Shown: in pieces, positions 32,391-44,800 of the stretch
Numbering within the stretch: position 1 is the stretch's first letter
Layout of the letters: each line of letters starts with the position of its first letter
Assembly: GCF_018143015.1 (NCBI RefSeq)
Contig: NC_054748.1
Coordinates: 7,934,967-7,998,966 of the forward strand
Origin: Lytechinus variegatus
Taxonomy: Eukaryota > Echinodermata > Echinoidea > Temnopleuroida > Toxopneustidae
Length of the DNA stretch: 64,000 bases
Direction: 5' to 3'
Notes under the pieces: generated by a model
The model's input: the letters and a program-made list of their open reading frames with translations, nothing else
Told to the model about the DNA's origin: nothing
The model's database searches: none
Program-made: the position numbers and the translations under genes

Positions 32391-32680
32391 ATGACATAAT
32401 TTTTTTTAATTGTTTTCCCCTCATCTTATTTATTCAATCGTTTTCCTCCTATGTTTTTACTCCACTCTTTTCCTCTTTTCGTCTTTCTTTCCCCGTTTTG
32501 TTTTTGCTCCGCAAATAGAGGGAGGAGGGAGGGCGGGCCCCATGCCCCCACCTAGATCCAACTCTGGAACAATCTAATAGAAAGTATTAAACAAGCAGAT
32601 TCAAGAGAGAAATTCAAGTCAATGTTAAAACTTTTTTTTGGGGGGGGGGGGTTAAATAGCCTTTCCCTCCGCATGTGAAG
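32391..32680. repeat. CT-rich segment and GGATCC-type repeat ending in a G run
   Basis: Pyrimidine-rich 32400-32510, then GCTCCGCAAATAGAGGGAGG with GGGCCCCATGCCCCC. The order (CT tract, TTTGCTCCGC-AAT, G run) recurs at 45960-46085, so it is a dispersed repeat. A T run and a G run follow at 32630-32651. Confidence 0.55.
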
Positions 32681-33655
32681 CCCCCTATCGTTTACAGCCT
32701 ACTGTGAATTGTGCAAATACTTTAAATTTTAGTGAAATTCATTCTCTCTTTCTATTTGTTCCGTAGCGTTTAGATACATATTTTTGTGCTTCACTTGTAA
32801 GTGGTATACAAATAATGTAAATTACTATTAATGGCGTGCGTTTCCCGATCTCCTTATCGAAATCAATATTAATGAGAGAGCACAATATTGTTCTCACTCT
32901 AATGGAGGGGGGGGGGGGTCAGTGTTCTATCAAGCAAAAGACGTAGGCCTATATGTGTATAAGTTCATATCATTGTTGTAATGATAAAGAACCTGATGAA
33001 TTCTGTTTTGGTATATCGACGTTATTATAAAGTTAATGACAAATGACAATCAATGTGATTCAGGCGTACACCGCTTTAACTGATATAACATGCATCCAGA
33101 AATCGAAATATCTGATGAATTCAAAACGTACGTAGCAGGAATGGCATGCAGTTCGGATGTTACAGCACTCTAAATTAGAATAATCTCGTATTAAAAATGT
33201 CAATTTTGCTAAAATGCACACAAACTCATAACTTGATAGACTCTGGGGGATGATATCGTTGATATAAAAATCGCATCTACCTCGATATGCAATCATTTTT
33301 ATACTGCATCGGACTTGACATCCCGCAAAATCTTTTCCATAATTAGATGACCATCCATTCTCTTTCTTTTTAATCTAAATATAATCTATGTCTTTCAGGA
33401 TCATGATATGAAAACCCTTTTATAACAAACATGATAAATGAAAAACGCGTCTCAAGTTAAACATGGTTCATTGCCGCAAATATACCAATCATCTTCGTTT
33501 GTTAATGTTTAATCATCAACATTATCACTGATATTATTATTCGTATTATCATGTCCATTAATATCACTTCAAAGTTCTAATTACCACCATCATCATCACT
33601 GTTATCATCATCATTCATTCATTATCTATTTCCAATCGTTCTCCAGTATCAATTT
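32681..33655. other. No gene recognised
   Basis: AT-rich with a G run at 32905-32918 and ATC-rich patches near 33580-33620. No coding motif. Confidence 0.45.
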
Positions 33656-33659
33656 TATA

Positions 33660-33826
33660 GTTTATATAATCCCAGGTGAGGTGAATGGGTACCCGGGAGG
33701 AAGAAATTCCTCGAATGCTCGAGCTCCCGATCAAGGTAGCCGTGCTAAAGCCGGGGTAATAATAGCAGGGCCCTCTGGGAAAACAGTTTTCGGAACTGAA
33801 GTGGCTACCCTGGGTAAATATGCCGC

Positions 33827-33859
<33 letters not shown>

Positions 33860-33860
33860 A
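33660..33860 (+). mobile_element. 3' end of a non-LTR element (SINE or LINE) with an (ATT)n tail
   Basis: GGTGAATGGGTACCCGGGAG opens a GC-richer block. It continues with GTAGCCGTGCTAAAGCCGGG GTAATAATAGCAG and GGCTACCCTGGGTAAATATG CCGC, and ends in (ATT)8 followed by A. A stable body and simple-repeat tail is the usual 3' end of such retroposons. I recall this module from echinoid genomes. Confidence 0.6.
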
Positions 33861-34630
33861 AAAAATGAAAGATAATGGTAATGATTATGGTGATGTTTGT
33901 AATCATGAACAATAGATCCGTTTTGTGAGATAATTTATGCGATTTTACACGCTAATCGCTACTCGATGATGGTGAAAGAAATCTTTTAAATAGCACAACA
34001 GAAGTCGGGGCGGTAGTTACTGCAAACACATACTTTAATACACTACATTATTACAAAAGATTCCCCATCGGGCGGGCCAACGGTCTTTTGAAGTAGGTTT
34101 ATCTATTGAAATTACGACAATAATCACGGCAGCGGATATGGGGAATTCAAGACTGTGAGCTTCTAGCTCTCCCATTGTTTTCTGTGGCGACCCGCTGAGC
34201 ATGCTATTGTCAATGATTCTCTACTATACGGGTGACTGATCTTGCTTTTTCATGATCATAGGCCAGGGCAATGACTAAGAACAGTTCGATGAGTATCAAT
34301 GCCAAGCAATCCTGAAAGGTCAATAATGTTCAATTCTCTTGATGGAGAAGCTTATATCATGGCCCTATTTGCTTTTGCTTTTAGGCCAGTAAGTGTACTA
34401 ACTAATATTAATAATAATCACATTCCATCTATTTTAGAGCAAAGACCTAATGCTAATATCACTCTACATATCTCCCTGCAGCTTACGGCCCCATAATTTA
34501 TCTTCACCCGTGAATTACCGAATTTTGAAGCTTAAATTATTGAACATAATGGCATCCTAGTATTGTAATGATGTAATCACTGCAAGTGCAATATAAATAA
34601 AAACATTAATTTAATTCTACTCACATTGAT
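33861..34630. other. No gene recognised
   Basis: No coding motif. GTGGCGACCCGCTGAGCATG near 34181 resembles TGCGGCGAACCCGCTCAGCG in the 27.1-27.7 kb repeat, so part of this may belong to that family. Confidence 0.4.
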
Positions 34631-35105
34631 TTTACTTTAGAACAAACTCACCCCCCTCTTCTACTTCTTCTGTTTCTCCGTCGTTATTCTTCTTTTCCAC
34701 CTTATCATTCTTCTTGTTCTCATCCTTCACTCCCTTCTTCATCTACTCTTCTTACTCCTCCTTTTTTTAAATCCTTTTTTCTTCTTCATATCCTTTGTCG
34801 TCTTTCATTATTCTTTTTTCTCCACCTCATCCTTTCCTTCTTTCTTTTCCTTCCCTTTTTCTACGTCTCCTCTCTTCTTGTTGTTCTTCTGCCCACCTGC
34901 CCTTCTTATACGTCTCCTACTGCTTTTCCTTCGTCCTTCTTCTTTTTCTTCTTGCGTCTCCTTTTTTCTATATCTTCCTTTTCCTCTCCGTATCCTTCCT
35001 CATCTCTCATTATTAATCTCATCCCTTTTTACTGCTCCTCCATTCTACATGTACGTCTGCTTCTCCTTGGTAATTCTTCTCCTCCTCCTTCTCCCACCCC
35101 ATCGA
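34631..35105. repeat. Pyrimidine-rich (TTC/TCC) tract
   Basis: About 470 bases dominated by C and T on the + strand. The + frames (Phe/Ser/Leu only) are artefacts. Confidence 0.75.
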
Positions 35106-35283
35106 TTTATGATGATAAAATTATAATGAATTAATAGAAATGTTAACGAAGATAATACTTATAATAGAGAAATGAAGATGATTGCGATAGTAACATCGGT
35201 GATGACGATATCGATAACTATGGGAGGATATAGACCATGTACAGCACAACGTATCAGGCGCAATTTCAAATATGATATTGTTA

Positions 35284-35724
35284 TTTTGTTTTGAGAGGTC
35301 GGACGTGTTTTGAAGGTGCTCTGACGTTTGTGCAATTTCAACCGTGTTTCCTGACATTTTGTGAAAACGTTTTATATGGTTGCATCGGGGACTGGATGGT
35401 GGATATCAAGGATATACTTGTTTTTCAATTGGATAACTTATTTGGATAATATCGAACGTTTTTAACTTGAATTTTTGATCATTTTGGAGAGGAGAGTGTC
35501 AATAGACTTCTAAAACTAGCATCATTTACGCGTCATTGCCTAGCAACGCATCATTAAACGCATACTGGCCTGGATGGAACGCATCATTGGTATCTCTTTG
35601 CGCAACCATTCTTTGTGCGCTTAATTCTGATTGTTTCATGTAATTGTGACGTCACGATGTCAGGGAAGAAAAAGTCGTCGAAAAACAACTCTGGTGATAA
35701 CGAAGAGACAAATGAGAGCTATTT
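35284..35724 (+). mobile_element. LINE B, 5' UTR and first 22 codons of ORF1
   Basis: From TTATTTTGTTTTGAGAGGTC the sequence matches, with very few differences, the 5' UTR of LINE A read from 40735 downward. ORF1 starts at 35657 (MSGKKKSSKNNSGDN) and reads to NESY at 35722, where the 3' tail of LINE A (AAAT repeats in reverse) begins. The rest of LINE B resumes at 40765. TATTT occurs on both sides (35720-35724, 40765-40769) and may be the target duplication, though the T/A tail makes its length ambiguous. Confidence 0.9.
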
Positions 35725-36089
35725 ATTTATTTTTATTTATTTATTGATAAATTCATATTCCACAATCATCAAAGTACATTTCGTAATAAATCATGTTTAC
35801 AATGAAAAAAATGCATAACACATGCAGGACTGAAACGTACAATGAAAAGAAAAAAAGTGGATGGGCCTACTAAAAAGCAGTGCTTGTAAAATGTAGACCC
35901 CCTATTAAAACTTTATACAAGGGTAATATGACACAAATAGAGTAAAATAATCAGTAAAATTCTATACAATTATATAGATATAAACACTGTAACACAAATG
36001 TATATACACTATATACAAAATTAAATATTGACTTTAAAATAATCAATATTACCGTGGATAAGTATGAAGTTCACAAATATTTGATTGAA

Positions 36090-39000
36090 TCAATAAGAAT
36101 TCAGAAGAATTTTTTTGATGAGTAATTTAAATCGGTTAAGATTAGCTGCCTCTTTCATTTCTCTGTCCAGAGAATTCCAGAGTTTTGGTCCTGTGAAAAA
36201 TATAGTTTTGCTAGAAAATACTGTTCTACTTTTAGGTAGGTGATAGTCGTTTGATTGTCTCGTATTATATGAATGTAAAGTATTGTTTCTCATAAATTTC
36301 TTTTGTAAGACATTAGGTACACTATTTCTATCTAGCTGATACATGAATTGGAATAGTTGCAAGCGGTACAGGTCATTGACTTTAAGGATACGTTTCTGAC
36401 GAAACAATTCATCCGTATGAGATCTAAAGGACATATTGCATATTATTCTCATTACTTTTTTCTGAAGTAGCAAGACTTTATTTAGTCTCGTTTGAGAGGC
36501 ATTACCCCATGCCAGAATTCCATAATTAAGATACGGTAGGATTAATGCACAATACAACATGGATAGCGCCTGTGCTGGAAGAACGTTTTTAAGCTTATTG
36601 ATGACTCCAATATTTCGTGACACAGTTTTGCAAATATTGTTGATATGAGCATTCCACGTGAGCTTGTTATCAATAGTAAGACCTAAGAATTTTGTTGTTT
36701 GCACTTCTTTGATTTCAGTATTATCTAAAAGTATTTGATGCGGTAGATGTTTCAATAAATGACTAAAAAGCATATAATTAGTTTTTTGCAGATTCAGTGA
36801 CAGTTTGTTGGCTTTAATCCAGTTTGTTACTTTTTTAAATTCTGTATTCATAGTTCTCACAAGTACATGTGGATCATGATGTGTATAGAAAATATTGGAA
36901 TCATCAGCAAAGAGAATAAATGAGAGAACATGAGATGAATTTTTCATATCATTAACATAAAGTATAAATAACAAAGGGCCAAGAATACTACCTTGTGGAA
37001 TTCCACAGGAAACTGGCCTTGTTGGAGATTCTGATTCATTTACTGTAACAAACTGAATTCTATCAGTAAGATAACTCCTAAACCATTGTAAAGCTGTCCC
37101 TCTGATACCGTAATTTGATAGCTTATATAACAGTATTTCATGATCTATTGTGTCAAACGCTTTTGAGAAGTCGAGGAATAATCCTACGGTATGATCAGAA
37201 TTGTCAAAAGAAGTAGATATTTTATTTATTAATGTCAATATAGCATGAGTTGTATTATGTTTTTCTCTAAAACCGAATTGATTATCACATATAATACTAT
37301 ATTTCTTAAGGAAAGCAACTGTCCTTTTATAAATTATCCTTTCAAGAATTTTTGAGAACGAAGTTAACAAGGATATTGGGCGATAATTACTAGTAATCAA
37401 TTGGTCTCCCTTTTTGAAAATGGGTATAACTTTAGCTATTTTCATCTTCTTTGGGACCTGACCAAGCTGCAATGATAAATTAAATATATGAAGCAAAGGA
37501 TCAGCAAGAAAATGTATAATGTTTTTCACAACTCTATTTGTAATACCATCATAACCGGGTGTCTTTTCTGCTTTCAAATTAGATACAATCTCAAGTAATT
37601 CTTTTCTATTAACTGGAGTAAGAAATATTGAACTATCATTTTGTTTATCCAAAAAGTCCTTAAACGAATTTTCTACAGGTATAATATTTCCAGCTAACTT
37701 CGGTCCAATTTGAGAGAAATATGAATTAAATTCATTTGCTATAGAATGAGTATCTTCAACCATATTTCCATCTACACTTAATTTATTAACAGCACTAGAG
37801 TTGTTAATTTAGTTTAGAGCCCCATTTATTGTTTTCCATGTATTTTTAAGGTCGTTTTTATATGATTGTAATTTTTCTGAATAAAACCTCTTTTTTGCTA
37901 TTCGGAGAGTAGTTGTTAAGGTATTCTTATAAGACGTGTATCTATTCCGTGAAATATCATTTGGATTTGATATATAAGAAACATACAGATTATTTTTCCT
38001 ATTGATGGACCTTAATATCAATTTTGAAACCCATGGTAGCTTTGGAACACGTTTATAGTCGTAATTTCGATATTTCTTCAGAGGAACACAAGAATCTAAG
38101 CAATCATTAAAATATTTCAAAAATATGTCAAACGAGTCATCGACATTCTCTTTCGAGTTATAAACGTCAGACCAATCAACAGAGCTTAAATTTTCTTGGA
38201 GGCGTTCAATATTTTTGTCACTAAAGTTGCGACAGATCCTATATTTCTTTTCCATTTTTGCGAAGGATTGCATTGTTTGGATATGGGTAAAAATAAGAAA
38301 ATGATCGGATATGTCTGTCGTTACAATGCCAGCTTTCGGAAGAGGATGAGAGTTACAGAATATATTATCTATAAGCGTAGCAGAATGATCAGTAATACGG
38401 GTTGGTCTAGAAATAATCGGCAAAAAAGTAGAAGTTAACATTAATTCAAGGAAATCGTTTGTTAAAGAGTGATTACTGGTCAAGAGATTAATATTGAAAT
38501 CACCAGTGATGATACAATTGTTATTTATCAGTTCGCCGTTTTGCAAAAGTTCATTAGTAGCAAATAAAAAATCTTCTATACAAGAAGTTTGAGGAGGTCT
38601 GTAAATGACACCTATAAGAGTTTTCTTATCTTTTTGAATTTTTACTTCTACAAATAAGGATTCAATGATATCATTCATATATTCAAATTTATGTCTAATT
38701 GCATAATCAAATGAAGACGGAATATATAATGCTAATCCACCTCCAATTTTATTTTTCCTATTGTTTATAACAATATCATAATTCGGGAGGGTGCATAAGG
38801 AATTCGGTGTTTCCGTGAACCAAGTTTCAGTAAGAGCAATGATTGGGGGATTGGCAAACTGTGTATTTTCTAATAATAATCGTAATTTCTCGAAGTTTTG
38901 GTTAGCGCTTCTTATATTCAAATGCAAAATAAAAACATCTTCTTCTCTAATCGATTTAGCATAGTCTTTGAATGAATTTTCTGTATAATATGGAGATGAG

Positions 39001-39197
39001 GAGAGATTGTATGCTTTATCATGAATATCGAATTCAACTTGAAGCTCATCAAAATTACTTGTAAGAATATCGGTAGAAAATCTATCGAATGGAGTATGAT
39101 GATTTGAGATAATATGGCTTTTATCCTGATGATTTAGTAATAAGAAATCATCATTATTCAGATGATAAAATGGGAAATCACGCATATTATCCACCAT
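36090..39197 (-). pseudogene. LINE A ORF2 (endonuclease-reverse transcriptase), one nonsense codon
   Basis: Same protein as LINE B ORF2 but interrupted by a single TAA. The minus codon at about 37809-37811 reads TAA where copy B has AAA, after TWKTINGALN. Otherwise the frame is open for ~1,035 codons. I count about a dozen amino-acid differences from copy B, plus one extra Leu (LRLLLEN versus LRLLEN). The endonuclease lies in the first third (ALTETWFTE, ITGDFNINLL, ISDHFLIF). The RT has LDFSKAFDTIDH, CGIPQGSILGPL and FADD. Confidence 0.9.
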
Positions 39198-39571
39198 TTT
39201 GAAATAGAATATATTGCCATTTTAAAACAAAATCTTTGTAAGCTGAGCATGTAAAGCATCTTTTAGATTTGATACCAACATGACCCCAAATTCGAGCTGG
39301 AAAAATAATGCAGTACGGTAGTAATAGTTAACAAAATAAAGATTATCAAATACAATTATTAACGGTCGGTGAAGAATATTTGCACACAAAAATAAGTAAA
39401 ATGACCTCCATGAAATGCTTGGTATTGAAAAATTATTGAAAGGGCAGTGAAAAAATGCAAAATATACCACGGAAAATAACACAGATATTGATCGATGCGA
39501 AAATTTTTGTGACGAGAATTTCATAAGAAATGAAAAGAATACTGGAAAATGGAATAACATGGATAGTCCTT

Positions 39572-40363
39572 CTACAGCTTAGAAAAGTCCTCTCTGGAAT
39601 GAATGATGATGGGTTGACACTTCTCATCCTTCCTTACATAGATTCGGCCATTCTGGGTCCACAGGAACTTGTATCCGGCATCTCGGCGGGCCTTGTTGAC
39701 ATCTTTCATTAGTTCCTTAGTGGAAGCGATCAAGTTTTCATTGAGGTAGATCTTGCCATCGCTGTTGTATCCTAGATCCTTTGTGGAGAGGGTCTTCAGT
39801 TTCCTTCTCCCATCATACATGATGTTCCGAGCTCGTCTTGTGGTGAATCGCACGATGATTGGGCGGGCTTTGTTATCAGCTTGGCGTTTGGAACCCAGCC
39901 GATGAACCACATCGAAGTCGGATGCTGCAAGCTCAGGGCTGATGTGTTTCGCGATATTAAGTACGATCCTTTCAGGAACCTCGCCCTGTCGTTCTGGTAC
40001 ACCTGCCACCTCCAAGTTGACCCTCCTGTGGTACTGGTCAAGATCGTTAAGCTGGAAGGTCAATTCACTGAATCTCTTCTGAAGACAGATATTCTGCTCC
40101 TTTAGTTCTCTGTTCTCCTTTTCAATCTTCTCGGCCTTCAACTTCATTTCCTCAAATTTCTCGTTGAGGAACGACAGCGAGTTCACAATGCTATTTTGTC
40201 CCTCTCGTACACTGTCGATAGACTTCTCCAAGACGGTCAACTTAGCACTCAAGGAATTTGAAAGTTTCCCTAGCTCATTCTTGATCAATGATAGAAAATA
40301 GCTCTCATTTGTCTCTTCGTTATCACCAGAGTTGTTTTTCGACGACTTTTTCTTCCCTGACAT
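39572..40363 (-). CDS. LINE A ORF1 (coiled coil plus L1-ORF1-like RNA-binding domain)
   Basis: About 263 codons from MSGKKK at 40363. Heptad-like segments between about residues 30 and 100 (KLTVLEKSIDSVREGQNSIV, KLKAEKIEKENRELKEQNIC) predict a coiled coil. A region like the RRM and C-terminal domains of L1 ORF1p (transposase_22 type) follows: YHRRVNLEVAGVPERQ, FDVVHRLGSKRQADNKARPI, IVRFTTRRARNIMYDGRRKL. The likely role is as a trimeric RNA chaperone for the element's RNP. The start at 40363 is preferred over an in-frame ATG 42 bases upstream because LINE B shares it and it opens the Lys/Ser-rich N-terminus. Confidence 0.8.
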   Translation of the reverse strand: MSGKKKSSKNNSGDNEETNESYFLSLIKNELGKLSNSLSAKLTVLEKSIDSVREGQNSIVNSLSFLNEKFEEMKLKAEKIEKENRELKEQNICLQKRFSELTFQLNDLDQYHRRVNLEVAGVPERQGEVPERIVLNIAKHISPELAASDFDVVHRLGSKRQADNKARPIIVRFTTRRARNIMYDGRRKLKTLSTKDLGYNSDGKIYLNENLIASTKELMKDVNKARRDAGYKFLWTQNGRIYVRKDEKCQPIIIHSREDFSKL

Positions 40364-40764
40364 CGTGACGTCACAATTACATGAAACAATCAGAATTAAG
40401 CGCACAATGAATGGTTGCGCAAAAAGATACCAATGATGCGTTCCATCCAGGCCAGTATGCGTTTAATGATGCGTTGCTAGGCAATGACGCGTAAATGATG
40501 CTAGTTTTAGAAGTCTATTGACACTCTCCTCTCCAAAATGATCAAAAATTCAAGTTAAAAACGTTCGATATTATCCAAATAAGTTATCCAATTGAAAAAC
40601 AAGTATATCCTTGATATCCACCATCCAGTCCCCGATGCAACCATATAAAACGTTTTCACAAAATGTCAGGAAACACGGTTAAAATTGCACAAACGTCAGA
40701 GCACCTTCAAAACACGTCCGACCTCTCAAAACAAAATAAGCAATAAGCAATAATCAATAAGCAA

Positions 40765-41493
40765 TATTTTCTATCATTGATCAAGAATGAGCTAGGGAAA
40801 CTTTCCAATTCCTTGAGTGCTAAGTTGACCGTCTTGGAGAAGTCTATCGACAGTGTACGAGAGGGACAAAATAGCATTGTGAACTCGCTGTCGTTCCTCA
40901 ACGAGAAATTTGGGGAAATGAAGTTGAAGGCCGAGAAGATTGAAAAGGAGAACAGAGAACTAAAGGAGCAGAATATCTGTCTTCAGAAGAGATTCAGTGA
41001 ATTGACCTTCCAGCTTAACGATCTTGACCAGTACCACAGGAGGGTCAACTTGGAGGTGGCAGGTGTACCAGAACGACAGGGCGAGGTTCCTGAAAGGATC
41101 GTACTTAATATCGCGAAACACATCAGCCCTGAGCTTGCAGCATCCGACTTCGATGTGGTTCATCGGCTGGGTTCCAAACGCCAAGCTGATAACAAAGCCC
41201 GCCCAATCATCGTGCGATTCACCACAAGACGAGCTCGGAACATCATGTATGATGGGAGAAGGAAACTGAAGACCCTCTCCACAAAGGATCTAGGATACAA
41301 CAGCGATGGCAAGATCTACCTCAATGAAAACTTGATCGCTTCCACTAAGGAACTAATGAAAGATGTCAACAAGGCCCGCCGAGATGCCGGATACAAGTTC
41401 CTGTGGACCCAGAATGGCCGAATCTATGTAAGGAAGGATGAGAAGTGTCAACCCATCATCATTCATTCCAGAGAGGACTTTTCTAAGCTGTAG
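40765..41493 (+). pseudogene. LINE B ORF1, 3' portion
   Basis: The frame resumes at YFLSLIKNELGK and runs to the stop at 41491-41493. The only amino-acid difference I see from copy A is Gly for Glu in NEKF-EMKLK. The start codon and first residues are stranded 5 kb away at 35657, so this ORF1 is broken by insertion rather than decay. Confidence 0.85.
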
Positions 41494-41862
41494 AAGGACT
41501 ATCCATGTTATTCCATTTTCCAGTATTCTTTTCATTTCTTATGAAATTCTCGTCACAAAAATTTTCGCATCGATCAATATCTGTGTTATTTTCCGTGGTA
41601 TATTTTGCATTTTTTCACTGCCCTTTCAATAATTTTTCAATACCAAGCATTTCATGGAGGTCATTTTACTTATTTTTGTGTGCAAATATTCTTCACCGAC
41701 CGTTAATAATTGTATTTGATAATCTTTATTTTGTTAACTATTACTACTGCATTATTTTTCCAGCTCGAATTTGGGGTCATGTTGGTATCAAATCTAAAAG
41801 ATGCTTTAAATGCTCAGCTTACAAAGATTTTGTTTTAAAATTGCAATATATTCTATTTCAAA

Positions 41863-44800
41863 ATGGTGGATAATATGCGTGATTTCCCATTTTATCATCT
41901 GAATAATGATGATTTCTTATTACTAAATCATCAGGATAAAAGCAATATTATCTCAAATCATCATACTCCATTCGATAGATTTTCTACCGATATTCTTACA
42001 AGTAATTTTGATGAGCTTCAAGTTGAATTCGATATTTATGATAAAGCATACAATCTCTCCTCATCTCCATATTATACAGAAAATTCATTCAAAGACTATG
42101 CTAAATCGATTGGAGAAGAAGATGTTTTTATTTTGCATTTGAATATAAGAAGCGCTAACCAAAACTTCGAGAAATTACGATTATTAGAAAATACACAGTT
42201 TGCCAATCCCCCAATCATTGCTCTTACTGAAACTTGGTTCACGGAAACACCGAATTCCTTATGCACCCTCCCGAATTATGATATTGTTATAAACAATAGG
42301 AAAAATAAAATTGGAGGTGGATTAGCATTATATATTCCGTCTTCATTTGATTATGCAATTAGACATAAATTTGAATATATGAATGATATCATTGAATCCT
42401 TATTTGTAGAAGTAAAAATTCATAAAGATAAGAAAACTCTTATAGGTGTCATTTACAGACCTCCTCAAACTTCTTGTATAGAAGATTTTTTATTTGCTAC
42501 TAATGAACTTTTGCAAAACGGCGAATTGATAAATAACAATTGTATCATCACTGGTGATTTCAATATTAATCTCTTGACCAGTAATCACTCTTTAACAAAC
42601 GATTTCCTTGAATTAATGTTAACTTCTACTTTTTTGCCGATTATTTCTAGACCAACCCGTATTACTGATCATTCTGCTACGCTTATAGATAATATATTCT
42701 GTAACTCTCATCCTCTTCCGAAAGCTGGCATTGTAACGACAGACATATCCGATCATTTTCTTATTTTTACCCATATCCAAACAATACAATCCTTCGCAAA
42801 AATGGAAAAGAAATATAGGATCTGTCGCAACTTTAGTGACAAAAATATTGAACGCCTCCAAGAAAATTTAAGCTCTGTTGATTGGTCTGACGTTTATAAC
42901 TCGAAAGAGAATGTCGATGACTCGTTTGACATATTTTTGAAATATTTTAATGATTGCTTAGATTCTTGTGTTCCTCTGAAGAAATATCGAAATTACGACT
43001 ATAAACGTGTTCCAAAGCTACCATGGGTTTCAAAATTGATATTAAGGTCCATCAATCGGAAAAATAATCTGTATGTTTCTTATATATCAAATCCAAATGA
43101 TATTTCACGGAATAGATACACGTCTTATAAGAATACCTTAACAACTACTCTCCGAATAGCAAAAAAGAGGTTTTATTCAGAAAAATTACAATCATATAAA
43201 AACGACCTTAAAAATACATGGAAAACAATAAATGGGGCTCTAAACAAAATTAACAAATCTAGTGCTGTTAATAAATTAAGTGTAGATGGAAATATGGTTG
43301 AAGATACTCATTCTATAGCAAATGAATTTAATTCATATTTCTCTCAAATTGGACCGAAGTTAGCTGGAAATATTATACCTGTAGAAAATTCGTTTAAGGA
43401 CTTTTTGGATAAACAAAATGATAGTTCAATATTTCTTACTCCAGTTAATAGAAAAGAATTACTTGAGATTGTATCTAATTTGAAAGCAGAAAAGACACCC
43501 GGTTATGATGGTATTACAAATAGAGTTGTGAAAAACATTATACATTCTCTTGCTGATCCTCTGCTTCATATATTTAATTTATCATTGCAGCTTGGTCAGG
43601 TCCCAAAGAAGATGAAAATAGCTAAAGTTATACCCATTTTCAAAAAGGGAGACCAATTGATTACTAGTAATTATCGCCCAATATCCTTGTTAACTTCGTT
43701 CTCAAAAATTCTTGAAAGGATAATTTATAAAAGGACAGTTGCTTTCCTTAAGAAATATAGTATTATATGTGATAATCAATTCGGTTTTAGAGAAAAACAT
43801 AATACAACTCATGCTATATTGACATTAATAAATAAAATATCTACTTCTTTTGACAATTCTGATCATACCGTAGGATTATTCCTCGACTTCTCAAAAGCGT
43901 TTGACACAATAGATCATGAAATACTGTTATATAGGCTATCAAATTACGGTATCAGAGGGACAGCTTTACAATGGTTTAGGAGTTATCTTACTGATAGAAT
44001 TCAGTTTGTTACAGTAAATGAATCAGAATCTCCAACAAGGCCAGTTTCCTGTGGAATTCCACAAGGTAGTATTCTTGGCCCTTTGTTATTTATACTTTAT
44101 GTTAATGATATGAAAAATTCATCTCATGTTCTCTCATTTATTCTCTTTGCTGATGATTCCAATATTTTCTATACACATCATGATCCACATGTACTTGTGA
44201 GAACTATGAATACAGAATTTAAAAAAGTAACAAACTGGATTAAAGCCAACAAACTGTCACTGAATCTGCAAAAAACTAATTATATGCTTTTTAGTCATTT
44301 ATTGAAACATCTACCGCATCAAATACTTTTAGATAATACTGAAATCAAAGAAGTGCAAACAACAAAATTCTTAGGTCTTACTATTGATAACAAGCTCACG
44401 TGGAATGCTCATATCAACAATATTTGCAAAACTGTGTCACGAAATATTGGAGTCATCAATAAGCTTAAAAACGTTCTTCCAGCACAGGCGCTATCCATGT
44501 TGTATTGTGCATTAATCCTACCGTATCTTAATTATGGAATTCTGGCATGGGGTAATGCCTCTCAAACGAGACTAAATAAAGTCTTGCTACTTCAGAAAAA
44601 AGTAATGAGAATAATATGCAATATGTCCTTTAGATCTCATACGGATGAATTGTTTTGTCAGAAACGTATCCTTAAAGTCAATGACCTGTACCGCTTGCAA
44701 CTATTCCAATTCATGTATCAGCTAGATAGAAATAGTGTACCTAATGTCTTACAAAAGAAATTTATGAGAAACAATACTTTAAATTCATATAATACGAGAC

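Larger units (their letters stand above)
35725..40764 (-). mobile_element. LINE A, full-length CR1/L2-like element inserted in LINE B
   Basis: A complete minus-strand element: 5' UTR about 40735-40364, ORF1, ORF2, ~360 bp of 3' UTR and an (AAAT)n tail at 35723-35745. It is nearly identical to LINE B. At its 5' junction are about 27 extra bases built of CAATAAG-like words (40738-40764) that are absent from the corresponding position of LINE B. Confidence 0.9.

Noticed and set aside
38196..38438. 80-codon + frame inside LINE A (also minus 42619-42861 in LINE B)
   Set aside because: Antisense shadow of ORF2, present in both copies only because the LINE sequence is duplicated.
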